The position numbers and the translations under genes were made by a program. The notes beneath the pieces were generated by a model, which was given only the letters and a program-made list of their open reading frames with translations, had not been told where the DNA came from and searched no databases. Positions 20,433-29,935 of a stretch of DNA of 64,000 nucleotides are shown in pieces. Position 1 is the stretch's first letter; every line of letters starts with the position of its first letter. The stretch comes from Sphingopyxis sp. YR583 (GTDB lineage: Bacteria > Pseudomonadota > Alphaproteobacteria > Sphingomonadales > Sphingomonadaceae), in the NCBI RefSeq assembly GCF_900108295.1, contig NZ_FNWK01000003.1:316295-380294 (forward strand), read 5' to 3'.

Positions 20433-21653
20433 TTGAATAAGCTGCCTGCCATCGACCGCTATATCGCGCGGCTCATTTTTTTCCCGATGCTCGGCACGCT
20501 CGTCCTGTCGGCGATGCTGCTCGTGCTCGAAAAAATGCTCCGACTGTTCGATTTCGTCGCCACCGAGGGCGGCCCGGTCAGCGTCGTGTGGCGGATGCTG
20601 GCGAACCTGATTCCAGAATATCTTTCGCTTGGCATTCCGATCGGGCTGATGCTCGGGATTCTCCTTGCTTTCCGGCGGCTTGCGACATCGAGCGAGCTCG
20701 ATGTATTGAAGGGCGTGGGGATGAGTTTCGGGCGGCTGATGCGCGTTCCCTTCGCCTATGCAATCGCCCTCGCCGCGCTCAATCTTGCGATCGTCGGCTT
20801 TATCCAGCCCGTCGCGCGCTATGCCTATGAAGGGTTGCAGTTCGAACTTCGTTCGGGCGCGCTCGGCGCGTCGATCAAGGTCGGCGAATTCACCAAATTG
20901 GGCGACCGCATGACGCTACGGATCGAGGAAAGCTACAATGACGGGCGGTCCTTGCGCGGCATTTTCGTGCGCGGCGAGCAGAAAGATGGCCAGCGCGTCT
21001 CCGCGACCGCGGCGCGCGGGCAGTTCCTGGCCACCGATGATCCGAACACGATCATCCTCCGCCTGTCGCAGGGCGTGCTGATTCACGAATCGCCCAAATT
21101 TGCCGTGCCGCGCGTGCTGACCTTCGACAACCACGACCTGCCGATCCCGCTGCCCAAGATCGAGGCGTTCCGCCTGCGCGGCGGCGCCGACCGCGAAATG
21201 ACGATCCCCGAACTGTTCGTCGCGGGCAAGGACAAGAGCCAGTCGGTGCAGACAAGGCTCGAATCGCGTGCCAATTTCCACTTCCGCATCGTCGAAGTGA
21301 TGTCGATGTTCCTGATCCCGCTGATCGCGATCGCGCTCGCCATCCCGCCCAAGAGATCGACCTCGTCGCTCGGCGTCTTCCTGTCGATCGTGCTGTTGGT
21401 GACCCAGCACAAGATCAACCAATATGCCGAAGACATGGGCGCGCGCGGGGTGGTCGACCCGCTGATCGCGCTGTGGGTGCCCTATCTGCTGTTCGCGGCG
21501 CTCGCGATCTGGATGTATTATGTCGTCGCGCATGTCCCCGGCGGCCAGCCGATCGGCGCGCTCGAACGCGTCGCGGCGAAGGCAGGGCAGAAGATTCGCG
21601 CGATGCTCACAATGTTCCAGCGCAAACAACGGCCGGCGGAGAGTGTGAACTAA
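20433..21653 (+). CDS. lptF: LPS export ABC transporter permease LptF
   Basis: A 406-residue inner-membrane permease of the LptB2FG exporter that extracts LPS (or, in sphingomonads, possibly glycosphingolipid) from the inner membrane. It has the YjgP/YjgQ layout: three N-terminal TM helices (IDRYIARLIFFPMLGTLVLSA...), a large periplasmic jellyroll (about 135-270) and three C-terminal TM helices. The only in-frame start is TTG at 20433. It is followed with zero spacing by lptG. Confidence 0.93.
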   Translation: MNKLPAIDRYIARLIFFPMLGTLVLSAMLLVLEKMLRLFDFVATEGGPVSVVWRMLANLIPEYLSLGIPIGLMLGILLAFRRLATSSELDVLKGVGMSFGRLMRVPFAYAIALAALNLAIVGFIQPVARYAYEGLQFELRSGALGASIKVGEFTKLGDRMTLRIEESYNDGRSLRGIFVRGEQKDGQRVSATAARGQFLATDDPNTIILRLSQGVLIHESPKFAVPRVLTFDNHDLPIPLPKIEAFRLRGGADREMTIPELFVAGKDKSQSVQTRLESRANFHFRIVEVMSMFLIPLIAIALAIPPKRSTSSLGVFLSIVLLVTQHKINQYAEDMGARGVVDPLIALWVPYLLFAALAIWMYYVVAHVPGGQPIGALERVAAKAGQKIRAMLTMFQRKQRPAESVN

Positions 21654-22754
21654 ATGCATCAGCTCCACTTTTTTCCGTCGCGCACCATGGCGCTCTACGT
21701 CGGCCGCCTCTTTCTCATCCGCTCCTTCTCGATCCTTTTCGCGCTGGTTCTGATCCTGCAGACGCTCGACCTGCTCGGCGAGAGCGGCAAGATACTTGCC
21801 GTCGCGGGCAATAGCGATTCGGACGTGTGGCGCTATGTCGGCATGCGGATGCCGCAGATCATCGAGACTTTTCTGCCCTTTTCGGTCCTGCTCGGCACGA
21901 TCCTGACGATGGTCACGCTCAATCAGAACAGCGAGGTGATCGCGATGAAGGCGTCGGGCATGTCGGCGCATCAGGTTCTCGCGCCCCTGTTTCTTGCCGC
22001 TCTGCTCGTTGCCGGGATCAGCTTTGCCTTCAACGAGCGCATCGTCACGCGGTCGACCGCGGCGCTCAGCGCCTGGCAAAAGGTCGAGTATAAAAAGGTA
22101 CCGAAGGACAGCGGCATACGCACGAATATCTGGGTTCGCGACGGCGACGACCTGATCAATGCGACGACCGTCGACACCAGCGGCCCGACGATCGTCCTTG
22201 GCTATGTGACGATCTATGAGCGCACCGGCGGCGTGCTGTCGTCGATGCTGTCTGCCGACAGCGCACGCGCCGTGGCCGGCGGCGGCTGGGAATTGACCAA
22301 CGCGCGGCGCTTTATCCGCCGGTCGGGCACGCTCGAACAATTGGGGACGATCGTCGCGGCCAAGAATGTGCGCCCCGACCAGTTCACACTGGCGCAGGTC
22401 GATGGCGACGAATTGCCTTTCATGAAGCTCAAGTCGGCGATTGCCGATCTCGAGGCCGCGGGCCGCCCTGTCGATGCGTTGAAAGGCGTGCTCTGGCACA
22501 AGATCTCTGGACCGTTGTCCGCGATATTGATGCCGCTGCTCGGCGCCGTCGCGGCGTTCGGCCTTGCCCGGTCGGGCAAGTTGTTCATCCGCGCCATCAT
22601 CGGCATGGGACTTGGCTTCGCCTATTTCGTCGCAGACAATTTCGCGCTCGCGATGGGCGATCTGGGCGCCTATTCGCCGTTCCTCGCGGCATGGGGCCCT
22701 TTTATCCTCTTCGCGCTGATCGGCGAGATGATCCTGATCCGCACCGAAGAATAG
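21654..22754 (+). CDS. lptG: LPS export ABC transporter permease LptG
   Basis: A 366-residue partner permease of LptF with the same fold: TM helices near residues 20-40, 65-85 and 105-125, a periplasmic beta-jellyroll, and TM helices at about 275-360. LPFSVLLGTILTMVTLNQNSEVIAMKASGMS is the coupling-helix region that contacts the LptB ATPase. ATG at 21654 follows the lptF stop immediately. LptB, LptA and LptC are not in this window. Confidence 0.93.
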   Translation: MHQLHFFPSRTMALYVGRLFLIRSFSILFALVLILQTLDLLGESGKILAVAGNSDSDVWRYVGMRMPQIIETFLPFSVLLGTILTMVTLNQNSEVIAMKASGMSAHQVLAPLFLAALLVAGISFAFNERIVTRSTAALSAWQKVEYKKVPKDSGIRTNIWVRDGDDLINATTVDTSGPTIVLGYVTIYERTGGVLSSMLSADSARAVAGGGWELTNARRFIRRSGTLEQLGTIVAAKNVRPDQFTLAQVDGDELPFMKLKSAIADLEAAGRPVDALKGVLWHKISGPLSAILMPLLGAVAAFGLARSGKLFIRAIIGMGLGFAYFVADNFALAMGDLGAYSPFLAAWGPFILFALIGEMILIRTEE

Positions 22755-22887
22755 GGTCGCGTTTCGAGCGGCAGCAGCCCTCCGCCCCCAAAACGGGTGT
22801 TGCCTTTCACGGAATAAAGTTGCGCACGCGGGCCTTGCCGGGACATTCGCATTGGCGGCACGCGCGCATCGCGCTATCGGCGGCGCC

Positions 22888-23994
22888 ATGAGCCTGTTTC
22901 CACCCGCATCCTGCCCCCGGCTGATCGTGAAAATCGGATCGGCGCTGCTCGTCGATCCCAATGGCGCAGTCAGGCGCGACTGGCTGGTCGGCATCGCCGC
23001 CGACATCGCCGAACGCGCGCGCGCGGGCCAGCAGGTCGCGGTGGTGTCTTCAGGTGCGATCGCGCTTGGCGCACGGCGGCTGGGGCTTGCCAAGGGCGGG
23101 CGCGGAACGCTGGAGGATGCGCAGGCAGCCGCCGCGACCGGGCAGATCGCATTGTCACAGGTCTGGGCAGAGGTGCTCGGAGCCGAAGGGCTGACCGCGG
23201 CGCAGATGCTCGTAACGCTCGACGACCTCGAGCATCGCCGCCGCTATCTTAACGCCGCCGCGACGCTCGACCGGCTGCTCAGCCTTGGCGTCGTGCCGAT
23301 CATCAACGAGAATGACAGCGTCGCGACCGAGGAAATCCGTTTTGGCGACAATGACCGGCTTGCTGCACGCGTTGCGCAGGCCGCCGCAGCGGGCGGTGTG
23401 ATCCTGCTGTCCGACATCGACGGCCTGTACGACCGCAATCCGGCGCAGGATGGCGCGGTTCATATCGCACATATCGAGCGCATCGACGCTGCGATCGAGG
23501 CGATGGCCGACACCGGCTCCGCATCGGGCATGGGATCGGGCGGAATGGTTTCGAAGATCGCGGCGGCGCGCATCGCCAATGCCGCAGGCGCGCATCTGGC
23601 GATTGCCTCGGGCCGCATCGAACGGCCGCTATCGACCGAAGCACGTCACAGCCTGTTCGTCGCCGACAAAGGTGCGAGCGCGCGCAAGGCATGGCTCGCA
23701 GGCGGCCTCACCGCCAAGGGGCGGGTCGAGATCGACGCGGGCGCGGCCAAGGCGTTGCAGGGCGGCGCGAGCCTGCTCGCGGCAGGCGTGACCGCCGTCA
23801 GCGGCAGCTTTGCACGCGGCGACATCCTCGACATCGCGGGCCCCGACGGGCGCGTCATCGCGCGCGGACTGTCCGAATATCCGGGTGCCGACGCCGCCAA
23901 CATCGTCGGCCTCGGCCGCGATGCGCAGGAAGCCGCGCTCGGCTATGCGCCGCGCAGTGCGATGGTCCACCGCGACCATATGGTTCTTCTGTGA
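22888..23994 (+). CDS. proB: Glutamate 5-kinase
   Basis: A 368-residue enzyme that phosphorylates glutamate in the first step of proline synthesis. An amino-acid kinase domain comes first: LIVKIGSALLV, VSSGAIALGARRLGL, PIINENDSVATEEIRFGDNDRLAARVA, GSGGMVSKIAAARIA. A C-terminal PUA domain follows (about 275-368, AGVTAVSGSFARGDILDI). The ATG at 22888 starts just before the kinase domain. The gene ends in a GTGA overlap with the next gene. Confidence 0.97.
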   Translation: MSLFPPASCPRLIVKIGSALLVDPNGAVRRDWLVGIAADIAERARAGQQVAVVSSGAIALGARRLGLAKGGRGTLEDAQAAAATGQIALSQVWAEVLGAEGLTAAQMLVTLDDLEHRRRYLNAAATLDRLLSLGVVPIINENDSVATEEIRFGDNDRLAARVAQAAAAGGVILLSDIDGLYDRNPAQDGAVHIAHIERIDAAIEAMADTGSASGMGSGGMVSKIAAARIANAAGAHLAIASGRIERPLSTEARHSLFVADKGASARKAWLAGGLTAKGRVEIDAGAAKALQGGASLLAAGVTAVSGSFARGDILDIAGPDGRVIARGLSEYPGADAANIVGLGRDAQEAALGYAPRSAMVHRDHMVLL

Positions 23995-24905
23995 CACGCG
24001 TGCTCGCGATGACCGGCGCGACCGGTTTCGTGGGCGGCGCAACGATGCGCGACGCCGTCGCGGCGGGCTGGCACGTCCGCGCCCTCACCCGCCGGCCGCA
24101 GCCCGAACGCGAAGGCGTGACGTGGATCGCGGGCGCGCTCGATCAGACCGACAGTCTGGCCGAGATGGCGGCGGGCGCCGACGTCGTCATGCACATCGCG
24201 GGGGTGGTAAACGTCCCCACACGTGCGGCTTTTGAAACAGGCAATGCGACCGCCACCGCCAACGTCGTCGATGCCGCACGCGGCGCCGGTGTCACACGCT
24301 TCGTCCATGTGTCGTCGCTCGCGGCGCGCGAACCGGGCATCTCCAACTACGGCTGGTCGAAGGAACGCGCCGAAGCCGTCGTCATGGCGAGCGGACTCGA
24401 CTGGACGATCGTCCGCCCGCCCGCGGTCTTCGGCCCCGGCGACACCGAAATGCTCGACCTGTTCCGCATGGCGCGCCGTGGCATCGCGTTGGTGCCAAAC
24501 GGGCGCATGTCAGCGATCTTTGTCGACGAGCTCGCGCGGCTGCTCGTGACGCTCGCCGCCGACCGCGACGCCAGCATCGGACAGATTTACGAGCCCGACG
24601 ACGGCAAGCCCACCGGCTGGTCGCACCGCAGCTTCGCCCGCGCGGTCGCCCGCGCCGTCGGGCGCCAGCGGCTGTCGACGGTGGCGACCCCCGCGCTGCT
24701 GCTCAGGGCCGGCGGGCGGCTCGACAAACTCATCCGCCGCAGCCGCGCCAAGCTGACCCCCGACCGCGCGCGCTATATCGCGCATCCCGACTGGGTAGCG
24801 ACCGAAGGCGCCGGGCCGCCCGCCGATCTGTGGCGCCCCGAGCGCGATACCGACGAGGCGCTTGCGGAAACCGTGCGCTGGTATCGCCAGCAAGGCTGGC
24901 TCTGA
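23991..24905 (+). CDS. NAD(P)-dependent epimerase/dehydratase family protein (extended SDR-like)
   Basis: A 304-residue Rossmann protein starting at GTG 23991, which overlaps the proB stop. The nucleotide-binding loop is MTGATGFVGGATM, then DVVMHIAGVVNVPT, HVSSLAAREP and SNYGWSKERAE, which keeps Tyr-x-x-x-Lys in shifted form (YGWSK). VRPPAVFGPGD follows. The family includes UDP-sugar epimerases, complex I NDUFA9-like chaperones and lignan-type reductases; the short NAD-binding type with VRP..FGP is common as a quinone- or lipid-linked reductase. Substrate unknown. Confidence 0.88.
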   Translation: MTRVLAMTGATGFVGGATMRDAVAAGWHVRALTRRPQPEREGVTWIAGALDQTDSLAEMAAGADVVMHIAGVVNVPTRAAFETGNATATANVVDAARGAGVTRFVHVSSLAAREPGISNYGWSKERAEAVVMASGLDWTIVRPPAVFGPGDTEMLDLFRMARRGIALVPNGRMSAIFVDELARLLVTLAADRDASIGQIYEPDDGKPTGWSHRSFARAVARAVGRQRLSTVATPALLLRAGGRLDKLIRRSRAKLTPDRARYIAHPDWVATEGAGPPADLWRPERDTDEALAETVRWYRQQGWL

Positions 24906-24983
24906 CGTCACCGGTACGGCGTCGCCGTTCGCCCGTCGAAGCGTGCATTGCCAAGGGCGAGGCGTGTCCCTAGGTTCGCCGAC

Positions 24984-26966
24984 ATGACCGATAGCACCGC
25001 GAACACGCCCAACGATCCCGCCGGCCCCTGGGCCATCCCCGTCCGCCGGCCGCTGCCCGGCGAAGATGCGCCGAAGTCGAAAACCAGCTTCCCGCGCAAG
25101 GTGTGGAACTTGCTCGTCGGAATCAAGGACGCGCTCGCGCTGATCTTTCTGCTGCTCTTCTTCGTCGCGCTGTTCGGCCTGCTCGCCGGGCGTCCCAATG
25201 CCGGTTTGCCGGTCAGCCAGGGTGCGCTGCTGATCGAGCTCGACGGTATCGTCAGCGAGCAGCCCGCCGACGTCGATCCGTTCGCGGCGCTGTCGGGCGG
25301 CGCGCAGCTTAAGGAAATCCGCGTCCGCGACGTCGTCCACGCGCTGGAAGTCGCCGCCGACGACAAGCGCGTGACCTCGGTCGTCCTCGATCTCGACCGC
25401 TTCCTCGGCGGCGGACAGGTCTCGCTCGCCGAGATCGGCGCCGCGGTCGACAAGGTGCGCGCGAAGAAAAAGCCCGTGCTGGCCTTCGCGACCGCCTATA
25501 CGACCGACAGCTATCAGGTCGCGTCGCACGCGAGCGAAATCTGGGCCGACACAATCGGCGGCGTCGCGATCGCGGGCCCCGGCGGATCGCGCCTCTATTA
25601 CAAGGGACTGATGGACCGGCTGGGCATCACCGCGCATATCTACCGTGTCGGCACCTTCAAAAGTGCGGTCGAGCCTTATCTGCGTAGCGACCAGTCGCCC
25701 GAGGCGAAGGAAGCCGACCTCGCCTATGCCGGCGTCCTCTGGGAAAACTGGCTGAGCGACGTCAAGAAGGCACGCCCGGCGGCCAAGGTCGACGCCTTTA
25801 TCGCCGACACCGCGGGCGCGGTGAAGGCGGCGGGCAACGATCTGTCGAAGGCGTCGGTCGACGCCGGCCTGATCGACAAGACCGGTAGCCGCATGGCGTT
25901 CAGCCGCCGCGTTGCGGAGATCAGCGGCGCGGCGGACGACAGCAAGCCATGGGAATATAATGCGATCCCGCTCGAAAATTGGGTCGCGGCCAATCCCCCT
26001 GCAACGAAGGGCAGCGCGATCGCGGTCGTTCCCGTCGTCGGCGAGATCGTCGATGGCGAAGCGCCGAACGGCGTAGCGGGCGGTACAACCGTCGCGCAGC
26101 ATATCCTCGACGCCGCGGCCGACAGCAGCATCAAGGCCATCGTCCTCCGTGTCGATTCGCCCGGTGGATCGGTGCTGGCATCGGAGGAAATCCGTCAGGC
26201 GCTGCTCGCCGCGAAAGCGAAGAAGCTTCCGATCATCGTGTCGATGGCGAATGTCGCTGCGTCCGGCGGCTATTGGGTTTCAACCCCCGCCGACCGCATC
26301 TTCGCCGAGCCCGAGACGATCACCGGATCGATCGGCGTGTTCGGTATTCTGCCGAGCTTCGATCAGGCGCTTGCCAAGATCGGTGTCAACGCCGACGGTA
26401 TCGCGACCACGCCGCTGTCGGGCCAGCCCGACGTGTTCGGCGGGGTGAACGACGAGTTCAACGCGCTGGCGCAGGCAAGCGTCGAGGATATTTATGGCCG
26501 CTTCACCGGACTGGTCGCCAAGAGCCGCAAGCAGCCGATCGAGAAGGTCCGCACCATCGCCGAAGGGCGCGTGTGGGCGGGCGGCACGGCGCGCCAGATC
26601 GGCCTAGTCGATCAGTTCGGCGGCCTGCCCGACGCGCTGAAGGCCGCGGCGAAGCTCGCCAAGGTCGACGGCGATTTCCACGCCAAATATTTCGAGGACG
26701 AGCCGAGCGAATTTTCAAAGATGCTTGCAAGCTGGTCGGGCGCCGAGGAAGAAACGGCGGCGCTGCCGCGCGGCTGGTTCGGCATCGCGGCGATGAACCG
26801 CCAGCTCACCGAACGGCGGCTGGTACAGGACCTGACGATGCTGACGCAGGCGGGGTCGGTGCAGGCGTCATGCCTCGATTGCCGCGCCTATCTGCCCGCA
26901 GTGCCGCGACCGGGACAAGTCGAAGCGAAAGGGTTCTTCGCGACGATGGCGTTGCTGCTGAAATAA
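24984..26966 (+). CDS. sppA: Signal peptide peptidase SppA, 67 kDa type
   Basis: A 660-residue membrane-anchored serine protease that degrades released signal peptides. One TM helix (about 47-67, ALIFLLLFFVALFGLLAG) is followed by tandem S49 peptidase domains. The catalytic Lys is in the first domain (GTFKSAVEP, Lys226) and the catalytic Ser in the second (NVAASGGYWVS, Ser427), the arrangement of E. coli SppA. Start ATG 24984 gives a cytoplasmic tail of about 45 residues. Stand-alone gene. Confidence 0.95.
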   Translation: MTDSTANTPNDPAGPWAIPVRRPLPGEDAPKSKTSFPRKVWNLLVGIKDALALIFLLLFFVALFGLLAGRPNAGLPVSQGALLIELDGIVSEQPADVDPFAALSGGAQLKEIRVRDVVHALEVAADDKRVTSVVLDLDRFLGGGQVSLAEIGAAVDKVRAKKKPVLAFATAYTTDSYQVASHASEIWADTIGGVAIAGPGGSRLYYKGLMDRLGITAHIYRVGTFKSAVEPYLRSDQSPEAKEADLAYAGVLWENWLSDVKKARPAAKVDAFIADTAGAVKAAGNDLSKASVDAGLIDKTGSRMAFSRRVAEISGAADDSKPWEYNAIPLENWVAANPPATKGSAIAVVPVVGEIVDGEAPNGVAGGTTVAQHILDAAADSSIKAIVLRVDSPGGSVLASEEIRQALLAAKAKKLPIIVSMANVAASGGYWVSTPADRIFAEPETITGSIGVFGILPSFDQALAKIGVNADGIATTPLSGQPDVFGGVNDEFNALAQASVEDIYGRFTGLVAKSRKQPIEKVRTIAEGRVWAGGTARQIGLVDQFGGLPDALKAAAKLAKVDGDFHAKYFEDEPSEFSKMLASWSGAEEETAALPRGWFGIAAMNRQLTERRLVQDLTMLTQAGSVQASCLDCRAYLPAVPRPGQVEAKGFFATMALLLK

Positions 26967-26996
26967 CGATGCCCTTCCCGCAAGCGAGATGAAGAT

Positions 26997-27899
26997 TCAG
27001 GCCGTAACGGCAACCTGATTGGCGTGCTCCGCAATCGCGTCGGCCATCGTGTCGACGAGCCCGAGCGGCAGGTCGTGGCCCATGCCCGGGATCGTCAGCA
27101 ACCGCGCCCCCGCGATGTTCTCCGCCGTGTCGCGACCGCCGGGGAGCGGCACGAGCGGATCGTCCTCGCCATGGATGACGAGCGTCGGTGCCTTGATATC
27201 CTTCAGGATCGGCCGCCGGTCGCCGTCGGCGACGATCGCGGCCATCTGGCGCGCAACGCCCTGCGGATACCAGCCGCGTTCGAAGTCGGTGCGGACGCGG
27301 CGCTGGAGCCGCTCCTCGGTCGACGGATAGCCGGGGCTGCCAATCACGCGCGCCGCGTTGACCGAGTAAGCTATCAGCGCTTCCTTATCCCCGCTCATCG
27401 GACGATTGGCGAGCACCCGCATCGCTTCTTTCTGCGCACGCGGCAGGCGGCGGTTGCCGGTAGTCGACATGACCGAAGTCAGCGACAGCACACGATCCGG
27501 ATAGCGCGCCGCGATATGCTGCGAAATCATCCCGCCCATCGATACGCCGACGACATGCGCGCGGTCGATACCCAGGTGGTCGAGCAGGCCGATGCCGTCG
27601 GCGGCCATATCGGCGAGCGTATAGGCGGAACGCACTGGCAAGCCGATCACCGATTTGACGATCATCCACTTCACATTGGGAATGCCCGCCGCTTCGAAGC
27701 GCGTCGACAGGCCGACGTCGCGATTGTCATAACGGATGGTGCGAAAACCGCGTTCGTTCAGCGCATCGACGAACTCGTCGGGCCACAGCGTCAATTGCCC
27801 GCCCAGCCCCATGACCAGCAGGATCACCGGCGCGTCTTTTGGCCCCTTGTCCTCATAGGTGATGCTGATGCCGTTTACGGTCGCCTGTTCGGTCTGCAT
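26997..27899 (-). CDS. Alpha/beta-fold hydrolase
   Basis: A 300-residue alpha/beta hydrolase with the oxyanion region LLVMGLGGQLTLWPDEF, the nucleophile elbow VGVSMGGMISQ (Ser), an acid in LVIHGEDDPLVP (Asp) and a His in IPGMGHDLP. It resembles the aclacinomycin methylesterase/3-oxoadipate enol-lactonase group of small esterases. The gene follows the MpaB-type oxygenase gene by 25 bases on the same strand, so they probably share a transcript and perhaps a pathway. Substrate unknown. Confidence 0.9.
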   Translation of the reverse strand: MQTEQATVNGISITYEDKGPKDAPVILLVMGLGGQLTLWPDEFVDALNERGFRTIRYDNRDVGLSTRFEAAGIPNVKWMIVKSVIGLPVRSAYTLADMAADGIGLLDHLGIDRAHVVGVSMGGMISQHIAARYPDRVLSLTSVMSTTGNRRLPRAQKEAMRVLANRPMSGDKEALIAYSVNAARVIGSPGYPSTEERLQRRVRTDFERGWYPQGVARQMAAIVADGDRRPILKDIKAPTLVIHGEDDPLVPLPGGRDTAENIAGARLLTIPGMGHDLPLGLVDTMADAIAEHANQVAVTA

Positions 27900-27924
27900 G
27901 GAAATCCCTTGGCTGAAAAGCTGT

Positions 27925-29253
27925 TCAACCCGCGGTGGCGGGTTTGTAATTCGCGGCGTTCGATGTGAATTCGGCGCGGCCGTAACCGTCCAGCTGGCGC
28001 TCGATGCGGCGCACGAGGCGGCGGTCGGCAATGTGGCGGATCAGCGGCAGGCGCGAGGCGACACGATAGGCCGCCATGCGCCCTGCGATGCCGAGCATCG
28101 TTGCGCCGTAGATGAGGTGATCGCGGCGCCGGACGGGCACGCCGACATTTGCCGCGCGTTCCTCATCACCGGCCAGGAAGGCCTTCACAAAGAAGACGCG
28201 GCTGACCGAATATTCAAGGCGGCGCTTGACCTGCCCCTTCGGCGACATGTCCTTCGACAATTCGGCGTCCATCGTCGCACGGAGCAAGCCGCCGCAGACC
28301 ACATCGTCATATTCGTAGCGCAAGGTCGCACTGCGCGTGCGCCAGATGCGGACGATTTCCTGCGGTGTATCGGCGAGCAGATCCTCGGGCAGTCCGAGCA
28401 GATAGCAACGATAACGCGCGAGCTCGACGCGCGCGCGCTCGAGCCGGGTGAAGCTGGTACGGCCCTTCGCCAGCACCTCCTGCGACATGAAATAGACCGG
28501 GATGAGCCCCGCCGGCATCTGGTCGAGCTGCGGGATCGGCATGCCATATGTCTCGGCATCCCACATGCCGGGGCGCGACAGCACATTGACGCGCACCATC
28601 GAGTGCATCAGCCGCACCATCGCCGCCGCCTTGAAGCCCGGCCCGTAACGGTCGAGTGCGCCCGGCAGGGCAGTCGTGGCGAAGAAGGTCGCGGTTTCCT
28701 TGACGCGCCGCGCTGCGGTTGCCTGACCTAGCGTTCCCGTGAGCGCCATCGGCAACGCCGAATATTTGTTGAGGAAGGTCGCGATGAACGCGCCGCGGAT
28801 CAGGAAGGGAGACAGGTTCGCGGTGGCGTTGCGTTCATAAGCTGCGCCCTCCTCGACCAGTTGCATGTCGAGCCATTCGGGCTTCTGCTCCATTTCACGG
28901 ATGAGCGCCACGAGCTCGGGCGGCGCGTCTTCGACGGACTCGATACCCTTGTCACACGCGTCCACCAGCATCGCTACGGTGCGCTGAAAGCCGTAGCGCG
29001 GCATCAGTGCGGCATAGGCGTCGCCCGCGCTGTCGCCGAGCATCGTATATTCGCGGATGCGGCCGAGCAGTTCGGGATCGTCCAGATAGTCGGCGCGATC
29101 GATGCTGCGGACGCGACTGAGCTCGCTCACCGCATCGGCCTCGGGCGCCCAGCGCTCGGGCGCCTTGTCGAAATCGAAACGGCCGAACAGCTCGGGCAGG
29201 GCATCCGCCTGACCCCGCACCCGGCGTGCGATAGTGCTGACATCAGTGTTCAT
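27925..29253 (-). CDS. MpaB/latex-clearing-protein-like oxygenase (DUF2236 family)
   Basis: A 442-residue, largely helical protein that fits the DUF2236 (oxygenase MpaB family) group. Its pattern includes FLIRGAFIATFLNKYSALPMALTGTLGQATAARRVKET and a later His in MVRLMHSMVRVNV. In latex-clearing proteins a His and a Lys in this region hold heme b. Family members cleave or oxidise hydrophobic substrates such as rubber or prenyl chains. A perfect 23-bp dyad lies 2 bases upstream of the ATG, so the gene should be tightly regulated. Family assignment is by pattern; function is inferred. Confidence 0.7.
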   Translation of the reverse strand: MNTDVSTIARRVRGQADALPELFGRFDFDKAPERWAPEADAVSELSRVRSIDRADYLDDPELLGRIREYTMLGDSAGDAYAALMPRYGFQRTVAMLVDACDKGIESVEDAPPELVALIREMEQKPEWLDMQLVEEGAAYERNATANLSPFLIRGAFIATFLNKYSALPMALTGTLGQATAARRVKETATFFATTALPGALDRYGPGFKAAAMVRLMHSMVRVNVLSRPGMWDAETYGMPIPQLDQMPAGLIPVYFMSQEVLAKGRTSFTRLERARVELARYRCYLLGLPEDLLADTPQEIVRIWRTRSATLRYEYDDVVCGGLLRATMDAELSKDMSPKGQVKRRLEYSVSRVFFVKAFLAGDEERAANVGVPVRRRDHLIYGATMLGIAGRMAAYRVASRLPLIRHIADRRLVRRIERQLDGYGRAEFTSNAANYKPATAG

Positions 29254-29255
29254 AG

Positions 29256-29278
29256 TGCGAAACTGCCACAGTTTCGCA
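29256..29278. promoter_or_regulatory. 23-bp perfect palindromic operator at the oxygenase start
   Basis: TGCGAAACTG (29256-29265) and CAGTTTCGCA (29269-29278) are exact 10-bp arms around CCA. The dyad ends 2 bases before the start codon of the oxygenase gene. Length and symmetry fit a TetR- or GntR-type repressor site. No such regulator is encoded nearby. Confidence 0.75.
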
Positions 29279-29301
29279 ATTTGGCAAGCCTGTCGCTTGT
29301 T

Positions 29302-29928
29302 CTAGGCTTTGGGCCCGCGATAGGCTGGAAGTGCGAGCGACCAGTGGATCGCCGCGCCGCGCAGGATAAAGCCAGCAACCGCGCCAGCAACCGCCGCTAT
29401 TGGCGTCCCCGTGCCGAGCCACTGCAGCAGCAGAAACAGTCCTGACGCCAGCGCGGCTGCGGTTACATAAACTTCGGGCCGCATGATGATCGACGGTACG
29501 CCGGCCAGAATATCGCGGATCGTTCCCCCGACGCAGCCGGTGATCACCCCCATCATCAGCGCGGGCACGGGCGGGACACCCCATGCGAGCGCCTTCGCCG
29601 TCCCGAACACGGCATAAGCCGCGAGGCCCACGGCGTCGGCCCATTCGAGCAATTGTCCCTGCCACCAGCGTTCGGGGGTGAGCCAGACGATCAGCGCGAT
29701 CGCGATGCACACCGCGGCGATCGCGCCGTCCTGCACCCAGAACACCGGCGCGCCGATCAGCAGGTCGCGTACGCTGCCGCCGCCGACGCCCGTCACCAGC
29801 GCGAAGAAAGCCGCGGTGACGAGCGTCTGGCGCAGCCGCACCGCCATCAACGCGCCCGACAGCGCAAAGACGCCGATCCCGACAAGGTCGAGCAGCCGGA
29901 CGATCAGCGCATTGTCGATATCGAACAT
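29302..29928 (-). CDS. TRIC/UPF0126-type cation channel family protein
   Basis: A 208-residue membrane protein with seven hydrophobic helices built from two repeats, each with the signature glycine loop: FALVTGVGGGSVRDLLIG and MGVITGCVGGTIRDILAG. These GGG/S-x-RD motifs define the UPF0126 family, of which prokaryotic TRIC potassium channels are members. The start at ATG 29928 is preferred over one 10 codons upstream because it does not overlap the preceding gene. It lies 7 bases after the M20 amidohydrolase stop. Confidence 0.9.
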   Translation of the reverse strand: MFDIDNALIVRLLDLVGIGVFALSGALMAVRLRQTLVTAAFFALVTGVGGGSVRDLLIGAPVFWVQDGAIAAVCIAIALIVWLTPERWWQGQLLEWADAVGLAAYAVFGTAKALAWGVPPVPALMMGVITGCVGGTIRDILAGVPSIIMRPEVYVTAAALASGLFLLLQWLGTGTPIAAVAGAVAGFILRGAAIHWSLALPAYRGPKA

Positions 29929-29935
29929 CGGCGGG

